The position numbers and the translations under genes are program-made. The notes under the pieces were generated by a model, which did not search any database, was not told the DNA's origin, and saw nothing but the letters and a program-made list of their open reading frames with translations. This document shows positions 41,870-49,695 of a DNA stretch of 64,000 nt, one piece after another. The stretch comes from Streptomyces sp. NRRL F-5135 (GTDB lineage: Bacteria > Actinomycetota > Actinomycetes > Streptomycetales > Streptomycetaceae): NCBI RefSeq assembly GCF_000719775.1, contig NZ_JOHR01000006.1:186001-250000 (forward strand). The letters are read 5' to 3'. Positions within the stretch are counted from its first letter, which is position 1, and the number at the start of each line of letters is the position of its first letter.

Positions 41870-42217
41870 GTGACGCCGGTTCAGACGCAGCAGCACCAGG
41901 TGGGGGCCGCCCCGGCGGCCGTGGCCGACGACATGGACGCGTCCGGACCGAGGGTCCGCGACGACATGACCGTCGAGGTGGCCCTCTCCGTCATGGCCAG
42001 TGCCCGTGTCACGTACCTGCTTCTCTGTGACGGGGACGATCAGTGCACGGGCGTGGTCACCTGGGCCCAGCTCACCCCGCTCCGGGAGAGTTCCACGTAC
42101 ACGGACCGGATCCGGCTGCGGGACGTCCTCGGCACACGGTTCGCCTCGGCCGGTACCCGCACCCTCACCCTGGAGGAACGCGGCAGGGCCCTCGGCGTTC
42201 TCGCCCTCTGCCGCTGA
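41870..42217 (+). CDS. Small CBS-domain-like protein
   Basis: A 115-residue protein; GTG 41870 follows GCAGGAGG. Residues about 30-110 resemble part of a CBS pair: VRDDMTVEVALSVMASARVTYLLLCDGDDQCTGVVTWAQL. A single CBS pair may bind adenine nucleotides or RNA. It lies 43 nt after the helicase and before another small gene, forming a conserved-looking cold-shock neighbourhood. Confidence 0.8.
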   Translation: MTPVQTQQHQVGAAPAAVADDMDASGPRVRDDMTVEVALSVMASARVTYLLLCDGDDQCTGVVTWAQLTPLRESSTYTDRIRLRDVLGTRFASAGTRTLTLEERGRALGVLALCR

Positions 42218-42271
42218 GTCGCCCCGTCCGGTCAGCCCGTCCCCCCTTTTTTCTCCGTCTGTGAGGTCATC

Positions 42272-42586
42272 ATGCGCTGTGTCATCGCCCGTTACCCGTT
42301 CGATCTGACCAAGGGCGGAGTGGAGGCCGCGATGGCGGGCGTGAAGCCCGAACTCATCACGGCTGAGTCCGTGACCATCGGCCGCCGCCGCTTCCCGGTC
42401 AAGCAGGTGGGCCAGATCATCACCCGGCAGGACCGCCGCGACTTCTCCAGCGGCGAGGTCGTCCGGGCCATGACCCGCCTCGGCTTCACCTGCCACGACC
42501 ATCCCGAGACCGCGCCCGTGCGTGTCGCCACTCCGCTGCAGGCGGCGTCGGCAGCGCTCGGCAGTACCGCTGCCCGGGACGTATGA
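42272..42586 (+). CDS. Small conserved protein after helicase/CBS genes
   Basis: A 104-residue basic protein (MRCVIARYPFDLTKGGVEAAM, then VTIGRRRFPVKQVGQIITRQ, then DRRDFSSGEVVRAMTRLGFTC). It looks conserved and is a common companion of Streptomyces cold-shock/helicase genes, to my recollection, but has no assigned function. The high charge suggests nucleic-acid or ribosome contact. ATG 42272 has GAGG upstream; a strong terminator follows. Confidence 0.82.
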   Translation: MRCVIARYPFDLTKGGVEAAMAGVKPELITAESVTIGRRRFPVKQVGQIITRQDRRDFSSGEVVRAMTRLGFTCHDHPETAPVRVATPLQAASAALGSTAARDV

Positions 42587-42615
42587 GGGCGGGCGGAAGC
42601 CACTGCAGGACAGCC

Positions 42616-42654
42616 GTGAGGGCCCTGCCGACGCGACGTCGGCAGGGCCCTCAC
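42616..42654 (+). terminator. Perfect 17-18-bp stem terminator
   Basis: GTGAGGGCCCTGCCGAC (42616-42632) pairs perfectly with GTCGGCAGGGCCCTCAC (42638-42654), loop GCGAC, 29 nt after the small gene's stop, followed by TCGTTT. Confidence 0.9.
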
Positions 42655-42827
42655 TCGTTTCGCACACGTCTCGTCGTCCCCCGTACACCCGCCTCTTCCG
42701 TCGGGCCGGGCAGCGGAAGGAGAAGGCCGCCGCAGCGGTAGGACCGGCCGATGGTGTTGAATTTCCTTCGGGGCCCCGGTGCCGTACGGCATCAGGGCCC
42801 CCTCGGTATGCGACACAACGAGGTGAC
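42655..42827. promoter_or_regulatory. Promoter region of the merR-type gene
   Basis: A 173-bp gap. A TTGAATTTCC stretch at 42757-42766 is the only AT-rich patch. No firm promoter assignment. Confidence 0.3.
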
Positions 42828-43217
42828 ATGACAGAGGAAGATCCGCTCAGCGGGCGTCTGGACGACGACGACTACCCCGCGTACACGATGGGCCGGGCGG
42901 CCGAGATGCTCGGCACCACGCCCGGCTTCCTGCGAGCCATCGGTGAGGCTCGTCTGATCACGCCGCTCCGCTCGGAGGGCGGTCACCGCCGGTACTCCCG
43001 CTACCAGCTGCGGATCGCCGCTCGCGCCCGCGAACTCGTCGACAAGGGGACCCCGATCGAGGCCGCCTGCCGCATCGTCATCCTCGAGGACCAGCTCGAG
43101 GAGGCTCAGCGCATCAACGCCGAGTATCACCGTGCCGCGAACAAGGCATCCGAAACTTCACATTCCGTCCGGGAACAGGGGAGCGGGCCCGGCGGCTCGG
43201 ACACACGCGACGTCTGA
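42828..43217 (+). CDS. MerR-family transcriptional regulator
   Basis: A 129-residue regulator with the MerR winged helix at about 18-85 (YTMGRAAEMLGTTPGFLRAI, RLITPLRSEGGHRRYSRYQL). A short coiled-coil-like segment (VILEDQLEEAQRINAEYHRA, about 88-107) provides dimerisation. It has no metal-binding Cys set, so it is not a metal sensor. It follows the helicase block after a terminator; HspR-like or stress regulation is possible. Confidence 0.88.
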   Translation: MTEEDPLSGRLDDDDYPAYTMGRAAEMLGTTPGFLRAIGEARLITPLRSEGGHRRYSRYQLRIAARARELVDKGTPIEAACRIVILEDQLEEAQRINAEYHRAANKASETSHSVREQGSGPGGSDTRDV

Positions 43218-43303
43218 TCGACCGCCGGAGAGGAACCGCACGGAGCGCGCGGGTCCGAGCGAGCCGCACCCGGGCCGGCACCCGGGCCGGTCACCCGCCT
43301 TGG

Positions 43304-44059
43304 TCAGAGGGCACGGCCGAAAAGATCGAGCAGGGCCGTCCAGTGGCGTTCGGCGGCCTTGGCGTCGTACGCGGAGGTGTCGGCCTGCGTATAGCCGTGG
43401 TGTGCGCCCGTGTAGACCTCGGCGCGGTGCCGGACACCGGCCTGGTCGAGGGCCGCTTCCAGACGCCGGATCTGCTCGGGGGGAAGCGACTGGTCCTGGT
43501 CCGCGTGTCCGAAGTACAGCTCGGCGGTGACCCGGCCGGCGACCCGGTGGGGACTGTCCGGCGCCTCGGTGGCCAGGTTCCCGCCGTGGAATCCGGCCGC
43601 CGCGGCGACGCGTTCGGGGTAGGTGCCCGCGGTACGCAACGCCAGGACCGCGCCCATGCAGTAGCCGGTGATGCCGACCGGCCCGTCGGTGGCCCGCGGA
43701 CAGGCGGCCAGCCAGTCGAGGTAGGAGCCGGCGTCGCGCATGGCGAGTTCGGGGGTGAGCGCCCTCGCGATCGGCATGAGCTTCTCGAAGATGTCCGGAC
43801 GCGTCCCGGCCTCGATGAACTCGGGCAGCTCCACCAGCGGGGCGGCCCCGTCGCGGTAGAAGACGTTCGGCACCAGCACGGTGTAACCGGCCCCGGCCAG
43901 GCGGTCGGCCATACCCCGCAGGTGAGGCCGGATCCCGAAGAGATCCATGTAGAGCAGGACGGCCGGGTGCCGAGCGGTGTCGTCCGGGTGCGCCAGGTAG
44001 GCATCGGCGACGCCGTCCTGGGTGGGGACCTCCACGGCTGTTCCTCGTACGGCGGTCAT
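43304..44059 (-). CDS. Dienelactone hydrolase family protein
   Basis: A 251-residue alpha/beta hydrolase of the DLH family. Nucleophile Cys is in GITGYCMGAVLA (about 130-141), the Asp in GHADQDQSLP (about 190-199) and the His in GAHHGYTQ (about 222-229). It hydrolyses lactone-type intermediates of aromatic catabolism or similar esters. It is convergent with the MerR gene; the 86-bp gap has a repeated CACCCGGGCCGG. Confidence 0.9.
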   Translation of the reverse strand: MTAVRGTAVEVPTQDGVADAYLAHPDDTARHPAVLLYMDLFGIRPHLRGMADRLAGAGYTVLVPNVFYRDGAAPLVELPEFIEAGTRPDIFEKLMPIARALTPELAMRDAGSYLDWLAACPRATDGPVGITGYCMGAVLALRTAGTYPERVAAAAGFHGGNLATEAPDSPHRVAGRVTAELYFGHADQDQSLPPEQIRRLEAALDQAGVRHRAEVYTGAHHGYTQADTSAYDAKAAERHWTALLDLFGRAL

Positions 44060-44220
44060 GGGGGCTTCCTTTCAACGGCACGTACGGTGAGGCGGGAAGC
44101 GTATCGGCCCCGGCCCACGGGGCGAGACGATCACGGCGATTCATCGGCGGGCTTCGCTCGCCAACGCCACCGCACCCCACCGCATAGCGCCACCTGACAC
44201 CACATGGCGCCACATGGGGT

Positions 44221-44331
44221 TGCAATGGCGCCGAGCTGGCGCCACTATTACCGCCCGAGGAGGTGCCGCTGCGGACCGACATGAACATCTACGGCGTGCA
44301 CCGCCTGCCGGTCACCTGGGACGCGGACTGA
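44221..44331 (+). pseudogene. Possible C-terminal remnant of a lost gene
   Basis: Reading from 44221 to a stop at 44329-44331 gives a protein-like tail (EEVPLRTDMNIYGVHRLPVTWDAD) without an upstream body: the frame is closed by a stop at 44185. Flanking sequence (44186-44260) is full of repeated GGCGCCA copies. It may be the last codons of a disrupted gene. Weak call. Confidence 0.3.
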
Positions 44332-44378
44332 TCCCCCGGTCGGCGCGGAACGGCCGGTGCGCTGTGCCGGTGGGCACG

Positions 44379-44686
44379 TCAGTTCGTCCTCTGCACGGCG
44401 CACACCGTGGCCGCGCCGTTGAAGACCTGCCACGAGAGCGTCTGCCGGTCGGTACGCCGGGGGCAGCTGCCGCCGTTCAGCACCGCCGTGATCGCCATGA
44501 TCGCGTTCTGGCCCTTCGGCACCCGCGTCCGGTCGCAGCCCCAGACGCTGAACAACCGCCCCTCGCCGCGGAGTGATCCGTCGGCCTGTTTGCCCAGCGT
44601 CGCGGGAAAGCACTGCCCCGCGGTGAACACGCGGTCCAGGCACAGGGCGACGGTCGAACCGTCGTCGTTGGCCATCTGGTCGACGG
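44379..44686 (-). pseudogene. C-terminal fragment of a secreted/cysteine-containing protein
   Basis: On the minus strand the segment VDQMANDDGSTVALCLDRVF onward, with CFPATLGKQADGSLRGEG and SVWGCDRTRVPKGQNAIMA, ending at TAA-type stop 44379, reads as about 100 residues of genuine protein with four cysteines. It has no start or signal peptide; upstream frame quality breaks at about 44684. It looks like the 3' end of a truncated gene. Confidence 0.5.
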
Positions 44687-44688
44687 CC

Positions 44689-45024
44689 TTCGGCGCGGCA
44701 GTCGGGTTCGGTGGCGGGATGGTGGTCGACCTGTTGCAGGGGCACGTGGGCGACGTCGTCCTGGTCCCCCCGGACGGTCTGGCGCTCGGCACCATCAGCG
44801 GTCTCGGCGGCGCCCTGGGCTACATCCTGAGCCTGACCGCCTGGGGCCAGTGGTGCGTGCTCTCCCGCGCCTGGCTGCCGTTGACCGGACGCCTCCCCTG
44901 GGCCGTCGTCACCTTCCTCGACGACGCCTACCAGCGCGGCGTCCTGCGCCAGGCCGGCGCGGTCTACCAGTTCCGCCACGCCCGTCTGCGGAGCCACCTC
45001 GCCCAGGCCCACCGACGGAGATGA
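44689..45024 (+). pseudogene. C-terminal remnant of a NACHT/STAND-type ATPase
   Basis: The frame from about FGAAVGFGGGMVVDLLQGHV (44689) to the stop at 45024 carries two hydrophobic helices and a tail (WLPLTGRLPWAVVTFLDDAY, RGVLRQAGAVYQFRHARLRS) that matches the C-terminal end of large Streptomyces NACHT-type ATPases. The nucleotide-binding body is missing. The upstream part of the same frame is antisense to the fragment at 44379-44686, so the gene is truncated. Confidence 0.55.
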
Positions 45025-45548
45025 GGCCGCGCCCCCCGGGGCCGGGCGGGCCGCTGGAGGGCGCGGTGGCGTCAGGACACCCGTACGTCTTCACCAATCG
45101 GTGGATCAAGCCTCAAAGCTTGAGCACAAATTCCACACACCCTCTCTTCATTCGGGTCCCGATGGTCTAGATTGACCGTGCTTCAGCTGTTCGGACATGA
45201 GGCGACCAATGATGATCTATGGGTCCGACACTATGTAAAGCCAGCTTGTCGCGTCCCCGGCGCCAGATGTCGGGGTGATCAGTTCTCGGAGCCCGAGAGC
45301 GGGCCCTGGGTGCGGGGAGCACCCCGGGTTCCGGCGGGTTCCCGCGCGCCACGAAAGCCTGGCGGGGCAGGCGAGTCCGCTGCCGCCGGGGCGGGTGTTC
45401 ACGTAGCTCTGCGATGGCCGGTCTGCCATGCGCGGCCGGGGGGTGGGGGCCTCCCGAGGGGAGGAGCGGTGCGGGGGGCGGGGGCCTCCCGAGCAGAGGA
45501 ACAGTGTGAGGCGAACACGTCGAACCACTGGGGACCTTGGGGGGTTCT
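45025..45548. promoter_or_regulatory. Long promoter/leader region of the exopolysaccharide cluster
   Basis: A 524-bp gap. Bases 45105-45245 are notably AT-rich and likely hold promoter elements (for example TATGTAAAG near 45233). Farther down is a repeated GGGGGCCTCCCGAG (45445-45458 and 45480-45493); the first copy also forms CCTCCC-GAG-GGGAGG. No gene is supported. Confidence 0.5.
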
Positions 45549-47027
45549 GTGCGGCAAGGGGGATTAGTCAGCCCGTTTCCGTCGGCGCGCGGGCGTCTGG
45601 CGGACGGGGCGAGCAGCCGGCCCGCGATCGACTGGGAGCAGCGGTACCAGCGCACCGTGATCACCAGCGATACCGTGGCCACCGCGTTCGTGGTGGCGAC
45701 GATCGGCAACTTCTTCGGGGCCCGGGACGCGGCCAACTGGCACGAGAAGTGGGGAATCCTCGCATTCGGCACCGAGCTGCTGGTGCTGGGGGCGCTTGCG
45801 GTGAGCCGGGCGTGGGCTCCGGCCGTGCTCGGCCAGGGCGCCGAGGAATTCCGCCGGCTCGGACGCTCGCTGTTCGCGGCGACCGTCGTACTGGCGCTCG
45901 GCGGGATCGCCCTCACCTCGCGCAACATCAAGTTATGGATCTTCGTCGCGATCCCCGCGATCGCGCTCGTCACCATGACTTCGCGGTATCTGCTGCGCCT
46001 TGGGCTGCACAAGCAGCGCAAGGAAGGACGGTGCCTGAGACCGGTGCTCGCCGCCGGGAGCCCGGCCACCGTGCACGACCTGATCACCCGGACCCGCAAG
46101 TTCCCGCACCTCGGCTGGCGGGTGGACGCCGTGTGCACGACGGACGGTCTCGGGACCGACGGTGACCAACTGGACGGCGTGCCGGTCGTCGGCCCGCTGG
46201 CGGACGTCGCGGGCCACGTCCGCCGCGACGGCTACCGGGTCGTCGCGGTCACACCGGACCCGCACTGGTCACCGGACCGGCTGCAACGGCTGGCCTGGAA
46301 CTTGGAGGGCAGTGACGCCGAGATGGTCGTGGCCCCCGTTCTGATGGAGGTGGCCGGCCCGCGGCTGCACATCGACGCGGTGCTCGGGATCCCGCTGCTG
46401 CGGGTCAGCATGCCGGCCTTCACCGGGGGCCGCCGGGCGGTCAAAGAGGTTGTCGACCGGATCGGCGCGGCGATCCTGCTGATGCTGTTCGCGCCGCTGA
46501 TGGTGTTCATCGGGCTGCTCGTGCTGGCGGACAGCCGGGGTGGGGCGTTCTACCGCCAGCGCAGGGTCGGCAAGGACGGCCGCGAGTTCACCATTCTCAA
46601 GTTCCGCACCATGGTCACCGGGGCGCACGGGGCACGCGCCGTTCTGGCCGACCGCAACGAGGGTGCGGGGCTGCTGTTCAAGCTCCGCCGGGACCCGCGG
46701 GTGACCCGGGTGGGAGCGGTGCTGCGCCGGTACTCGATCGACGAACTCCCGCAGCTTTTCAACGTGCTCACCGGATCGATGTCGCTCGTCGGTCCGCGGC
46801 CACCGTTGCCGGAGGAGTCCGCCGCGTACGGCCCGGACATCCGGCGGCGGCTGCTCGTCAAGCCCGGGCTCACCGGCCTGTGGCAGATCAGCGGACGCAG
46901 CGACCTGCCGTGGGAGGAGGCCGTCCGCCTCGACCTGCGGTACGTGGAGGACTGGTCGCTCGCCCTCGACACAGTGATCTTGTGGAAGACGCTGCGTGCG
47001 GTGCTCCAGGGGCGGGGGGCCTACTGA
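45549..47027 (+). CDS. Polyprenyl-phosphate sugar-1-phosphate transferase (exopolysaccharide initiation; TTA codon)
   Basis: A 492-residue WcaJ/WbaP-type enzyme. GTG 45549 is preferred over TTG 45537 because GGGGGG precedes it. N-terminal membrane helices lie at about 35-145, a CoA-binding-like domain at about 160-270, and the catalytic sugar transferase domain at about 295-490 (LLVLADSRGGAFYRQRRVGK, ILKFRTM, LPQLFNVLTGSMSLVGPRPP). It loads the first sugar phosphate on undecaprenyl phosphate. Codon 129 is TTA (45933-45935), suggesting bldA-dependent polymer production. It is the first gene of the cluster. Confidence 0.9.
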   Translation: MRQGGLVSPFPSARGRLADGASSRPAIDWEQRYQRTVITSDTVATAFVVATIGNFFGARDAANWHEKWGILAFGTELLVLGALAVSRAWAPAVLGQGAEEFRRLGRSLFAATVVLALGGIALTSRNIKLWIFVAIPAIALVTMTSRYLLRLGLHKQRKEGRCLRPVLAAGSPATVHDLITRTRKFPHLGWRVDAVCTTDGLGTDGDQLDGVPVVGPLADVAGHVRRDGYRVVAVTPDPHWSPDRLQRLAWNLEGSDAEMVVAPVLMEVAGPRLHIDAVLGIPLLRVSMPAFTGGRRAVKEVVDRIGAAILLMLFAPLMVFIGLLVLADSRGGAFYRQRRVGKDGREFTILKFRTMVTGAHGARAVLADRNEGAGLLFKLRRDPRVTRVGAVLRRYSIDELPQLFNVLTGSMSLVGPRPPLPEESAAYGPDIRRRLLVKPGLTGLWQISGRSDLPWEEAVRLDLRYVEDWSLALDTVILWKTLRAVLQGRGAY

Positions 47028-47099
47028 TACGCGGGGGGATTGTCCGGTCGGCGCACGGACCACAGGCCAGAGAGGCCTGTCTGGGGGGAGGAAGCGATC

Positions 47100-48425
47100 A
47101 TGAGAGTCAGCGTTTTCGGGCTCGGCTACGTGGGCTGCGTGTCGGCCGCGTGCCTGGCGAGCCTGGGTCACGAGGTCATCGGGGTGGACGTGAACCACGT
47201 GAAGGTCGACCTGGTCAACGACGGCAAGGCCCCGGTGGTCGAGGAGCGGATCGGCGAGCTCACGGCCGAGGTCGCGCGGACCGGAGCGTTACGCGCCACC
47301 GGCGACGTCCGCGAGGCGATCATGGGCAGCGAGGTGTCGCTGGTCTGCGTGGGCACACCGTCTGAGTCCAACGGCAGCCTCTGCACCACGTACTTGGAGC
47401 GGGTCACCGAGCAGATCGGCGCCGCGCTGGCCGAGGGGGCCGAGCGGGGGGTGCGGCACACCGTCGTGTTCCGCAGCACCATGCTCCCGGGCACGTGCGT
47501 GAACCTGCTGGTACCGATCCTGGAGAAGTACGTCGGCGGCACGGCCGGGGTGGACTTCGGGGTCGCGGTCAACCCGGAGTTCCTGCGCGAGGGCACGAGC
47601 GTGCGGGACTTCTTCGACCCGCCCAAGACCGTCATCGGCGAGCTCGACCCGGCGAGCGGCGACGCGGTGGCCGCGCTCTACGACGGCCTGCCCGGCGAGG
47701 TGTTCCGGGTGCCGGTCCCGACGGCCGAGGCGATCAAATACGCGGACAACGCGTTCCACGGCCTCAAGATCGGCTTCGCGAACGAGCTGGGCGCGGTGTA
47801 CCAGGCGCTCGGGGTGGACTCGCACCAGGTGATGGACGTGTTCCTGGCCGACCGCAAGCTGAACATCAGTCCCGCCTATCTGCGGCCCGGCTTCGCCTTC
47901 GGCGGCTCCTGCCTGCCCAAGGACCTGCGCAGCCTGGTCCACGCGGCGCGGCGGGCCGACGTCTCGGTGCCCATCCTCTCCCACGTGCTGGCCTCCAACT
48001 CCGACCATCTGCAGCGCGCGGTGGACCTGGTCGAACGCACCGGCAGGCGCCGGGTGGGCCTGTTCGGGCTGTCCTTCAAGCCCGGCACCGACGACCTCCG
48101 CGAGAGCCCGCTCGTCGAGCTGGCGGAGAGGCTCTTCGGCAAGGGGTACGACCTGCGGATCCATGACGCCAACGTGAGCCTGTCCCGGCTGATCGGCGCG
48201 AACCGCGAGTACATCGAGACCCGGCTGCCGCACCTCGCGCAGCTGCTCGCGGACTCCGTCGACGAGGTGCTCGACCACGCCGAGGTGTGCCTGGTCGGGA
48301 CCAGGGACCCGGCCGTGCTGTCGGCGCTGCCCCGAAGCGGCGGCCCGATGATCGTCGATCTCGTCCGCCTTCCCGACGCCGAGGCGCGCCGGGCCGAACC
48401 GGGGTACGTGGGCCTTGCTTGGTGA
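47100..48425 (+). CDS. Nucleotide-sugar dehydrogenase, AlgD-type GDP-mannose 6-dehydrogenase (TTA codon)
   Basis: A 441-residue UDP-glucose/GDP-mannose dehydrogenase family enzyme. N-terminal Rossmann VFGLGYVGCVSAACLASLGH (about 5-24); catalytic Cys in FAFGGSCLPKD (about 260-270). DRKLNISPAYLRPGFAFGGS matches AlgD-type GDP-mannose dehydrogenases better than UDP-glucose dehydrogenases. It oxidises a nucleotide hexose to a uronic acid in two NAD steps. Codon 64 is TTA (47289-47291). ATG 47100 follows GGGGGGAGGAAG. It overlaps the following GT gene by 11 bp. Confidence 0.88.
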   Translation: MRVSVFGLGYVGCVSAACLASLGHEVIGVDVNHVKVDLVNDGKAPVVEERIGELTAEVARTGALRATGDVREAIMGSEVSLVCVGTPSESNGSLCTTYLERVTEQIGAALAEGAERGVRHTVVFRSTMLPGTCVNLLVPILEKYVGGTAGVDFGVAVNPEFLREGTSVRDFFDPPKTVIGELDPASGDAVAALYDGLPGEVFRVPVPTAEAIKYADNAFHGLKIGFANELGAVYQALGVDSHQVMDVFLADRKLNISPAYLRPGFAFGGSCLPKDLRSLVHAARRADVSVPILSHVLASNSDHLQRAVDLVERTGRRRVGLFGLSFKPGTDDLRESPLVELAERLFGKGYDLRIHDANVSLSRLIGANREYIETRLPHLAQLLADSVDEVLDHAEVCLVGTRDPAVLSALPRSGGPMIVDLVRLPDAEARRAEPGYVGLAW

Positions 48426-49695
48426 CACATCGTCCGGCGACACGGCCGGCGACGAGCGGCAGGGCCGGCGTGCGCTGATCCTGGTGGAGAACCTGTCCGT
48501 GCCGTTCGACCGGCGGGTGTGGCAGGAGTGCACGACGCTGCGCGACGCGGGCTGGACGGTGCACGTCATCTGTCCCCGGGGGAGCAAGCGGGACACGGAG
48601 CCGGAGGCGGAGATCGACGGCGTGCGGATCCACCGCTACCCGTTGCGCGCGGCCACCGGAGGACCGGCCGGCTACCTGCGGGAGTACGGAGCGGCGCTGT
48701 GGCACACGGTCCGGCTGGCCCGCGGGATCGGCCCGGTCGACGTGGTCCACGCCTGCAACCCGCCCGACCTGCTGTTCCTGCCGGCACGGTGGCTGAAGCG
48801 GCGCGGCGCGCGGTTCGTCTTCGACCAGCACGACCTGGTGCCCGAGCTGTACCTCTCCCGGTTCGGCCGCGGCGAGGACCTGCTCTACCGCGCCGTGTGC
48901 GCGCTGGAACGGCTGACGTACCGGGCCGCGGACGTCGTGCTCGCCACGAACGAGAGTTACCGGGACGTCGCGGTGCGCCGTGGCGGCCGGCGGCCGGAGG
49001 ACGTGTTCGTGGTGCGCAGCGCGCCCCAGACCGACCGGTTCCGACCGGTGCCGCCGGAACCGGAGTTGAAGCGCGGCAAGCCCCATCTGCTGTGTTACCT
49101 CGGCGTCATGGGCCCGCAGGACGGCGTCGACTACGCCTTGCGGGCGCTCGCGAAGCTGCGCGACGAGTTCGGGCGGACCGACTGGCACGCGGTGTTCGTC
49201 GGCGCCGGCGACGCCTTCGACGCGATGGTGGAGCTGTCACGGCGGCTCGGGCTCTCCGGGCAGGTGCGGTTCACCGGGCGCGTTCCGGACGCCGACCTGA
49301 TCCGCTACCTGTCCACCGCGGACGTGTGCCTGTCCCCCGACCCGCGCAATCCGCTCAACGACGTGTCGACCATGAACAAGGTCCTGGAGTACATGGCGAT
49401 GGGCCGGCCGATCGTCTCGTTCGACCTCCGGGAGGCGCGCGTCTCCGCCGGTGACGCCGCCGTCTACGCGCCCGCCAACGACGAGGCCGCATTCGCCGAG
49501 CGGATCGCGCTGCTCCTCGACGATCCGGAGAGGCGGGCCCGGATGGGCCGGATCGGCCAGGAGCGGATCAACGGGCGGCTGTCCTGGCGGAACTCGCAGG
49601 CGTCGCTGCTCGCCGCCTACGCCGCTGCCTGCGGTGACAGGGCTCCGGTGTCGGCGGGCGATCCGGGCCGGACAGGGAAGAGGCCGCGGCGTTGA
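48415..49695 (+). CDS. Family 4 glycosyltransferase (GT-B)
   Basis: A 426-residue glycosyltransferase from TTG 48415 inside the dehydrogenase tail. ENLSVPFDRRVWQECTTLRD (about 24-43) and FDQHDLVPEL are typical of GT4. The C-terminal nucleotide-sugar site includes GRVPDADLIRYLSTADVCLS and the EYMAMGRPIVSFD motif (about 322-334). It transfers a sugar in exopolysaccharide repeat assembly; substrate unknown. Confidence 0.88.
   Translation: MLGDTSSGDTAGDERQGRRALILVENLSVPFDRRVWQECTTLRDAGWTVHVICPRGSKRDTEPEAEIDGVRIHRYPLRAATGGPAGYLREYGAALWHTVRLARGIGPVDVVHACNPPDLLFLPARWLKRRGARFVFDQHDLVPELYLSRFGRGEDLLYRAVCALERLTYRAADVVLATNESYRDVAVRRGGRRPEDVFVVRSAPQTDRFRPVPPEPELKRGKPHLLCYLGVMGPQDGVDYALRALAKLRDEFGRTDWHAVFVGAGDAFDAMVELSRRLGLSGQVRFTGRVPDADLIRYLSTADVCLSPDPRNPLNDVSTMNKVLEYMAMGRPIVSFDLREARVSAGDAAVYAPANDEAAFAERIALLLDDPERRARMGRIGQERINGRLSWRNSQASLLAAYAAACGDRAPVSAGDPGRTGKRPRR

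Noticed and set aside
42655..42827. Upstream extension of the MerR gene to 42522
   Set aside because: The extension runs through the strong terminator at 42616-42654 and lacks a ribosome binding site; ATG 42828 starts the family N-terminus.
44407..44688. N-terminal part of a plus-strand frame continuing into 45024
   Set aside because: It is antisense to a more protein-like minus-strand fragment and has no similarity to the NACHT tail family.
45167..46138. Minus-strand frame over the exopolysaccharide promoter and sugar transferase start
   Set aside because: Ser/Arg/Pro-rich shadow with no domain; the region upstream of 45549 looks regulatory.
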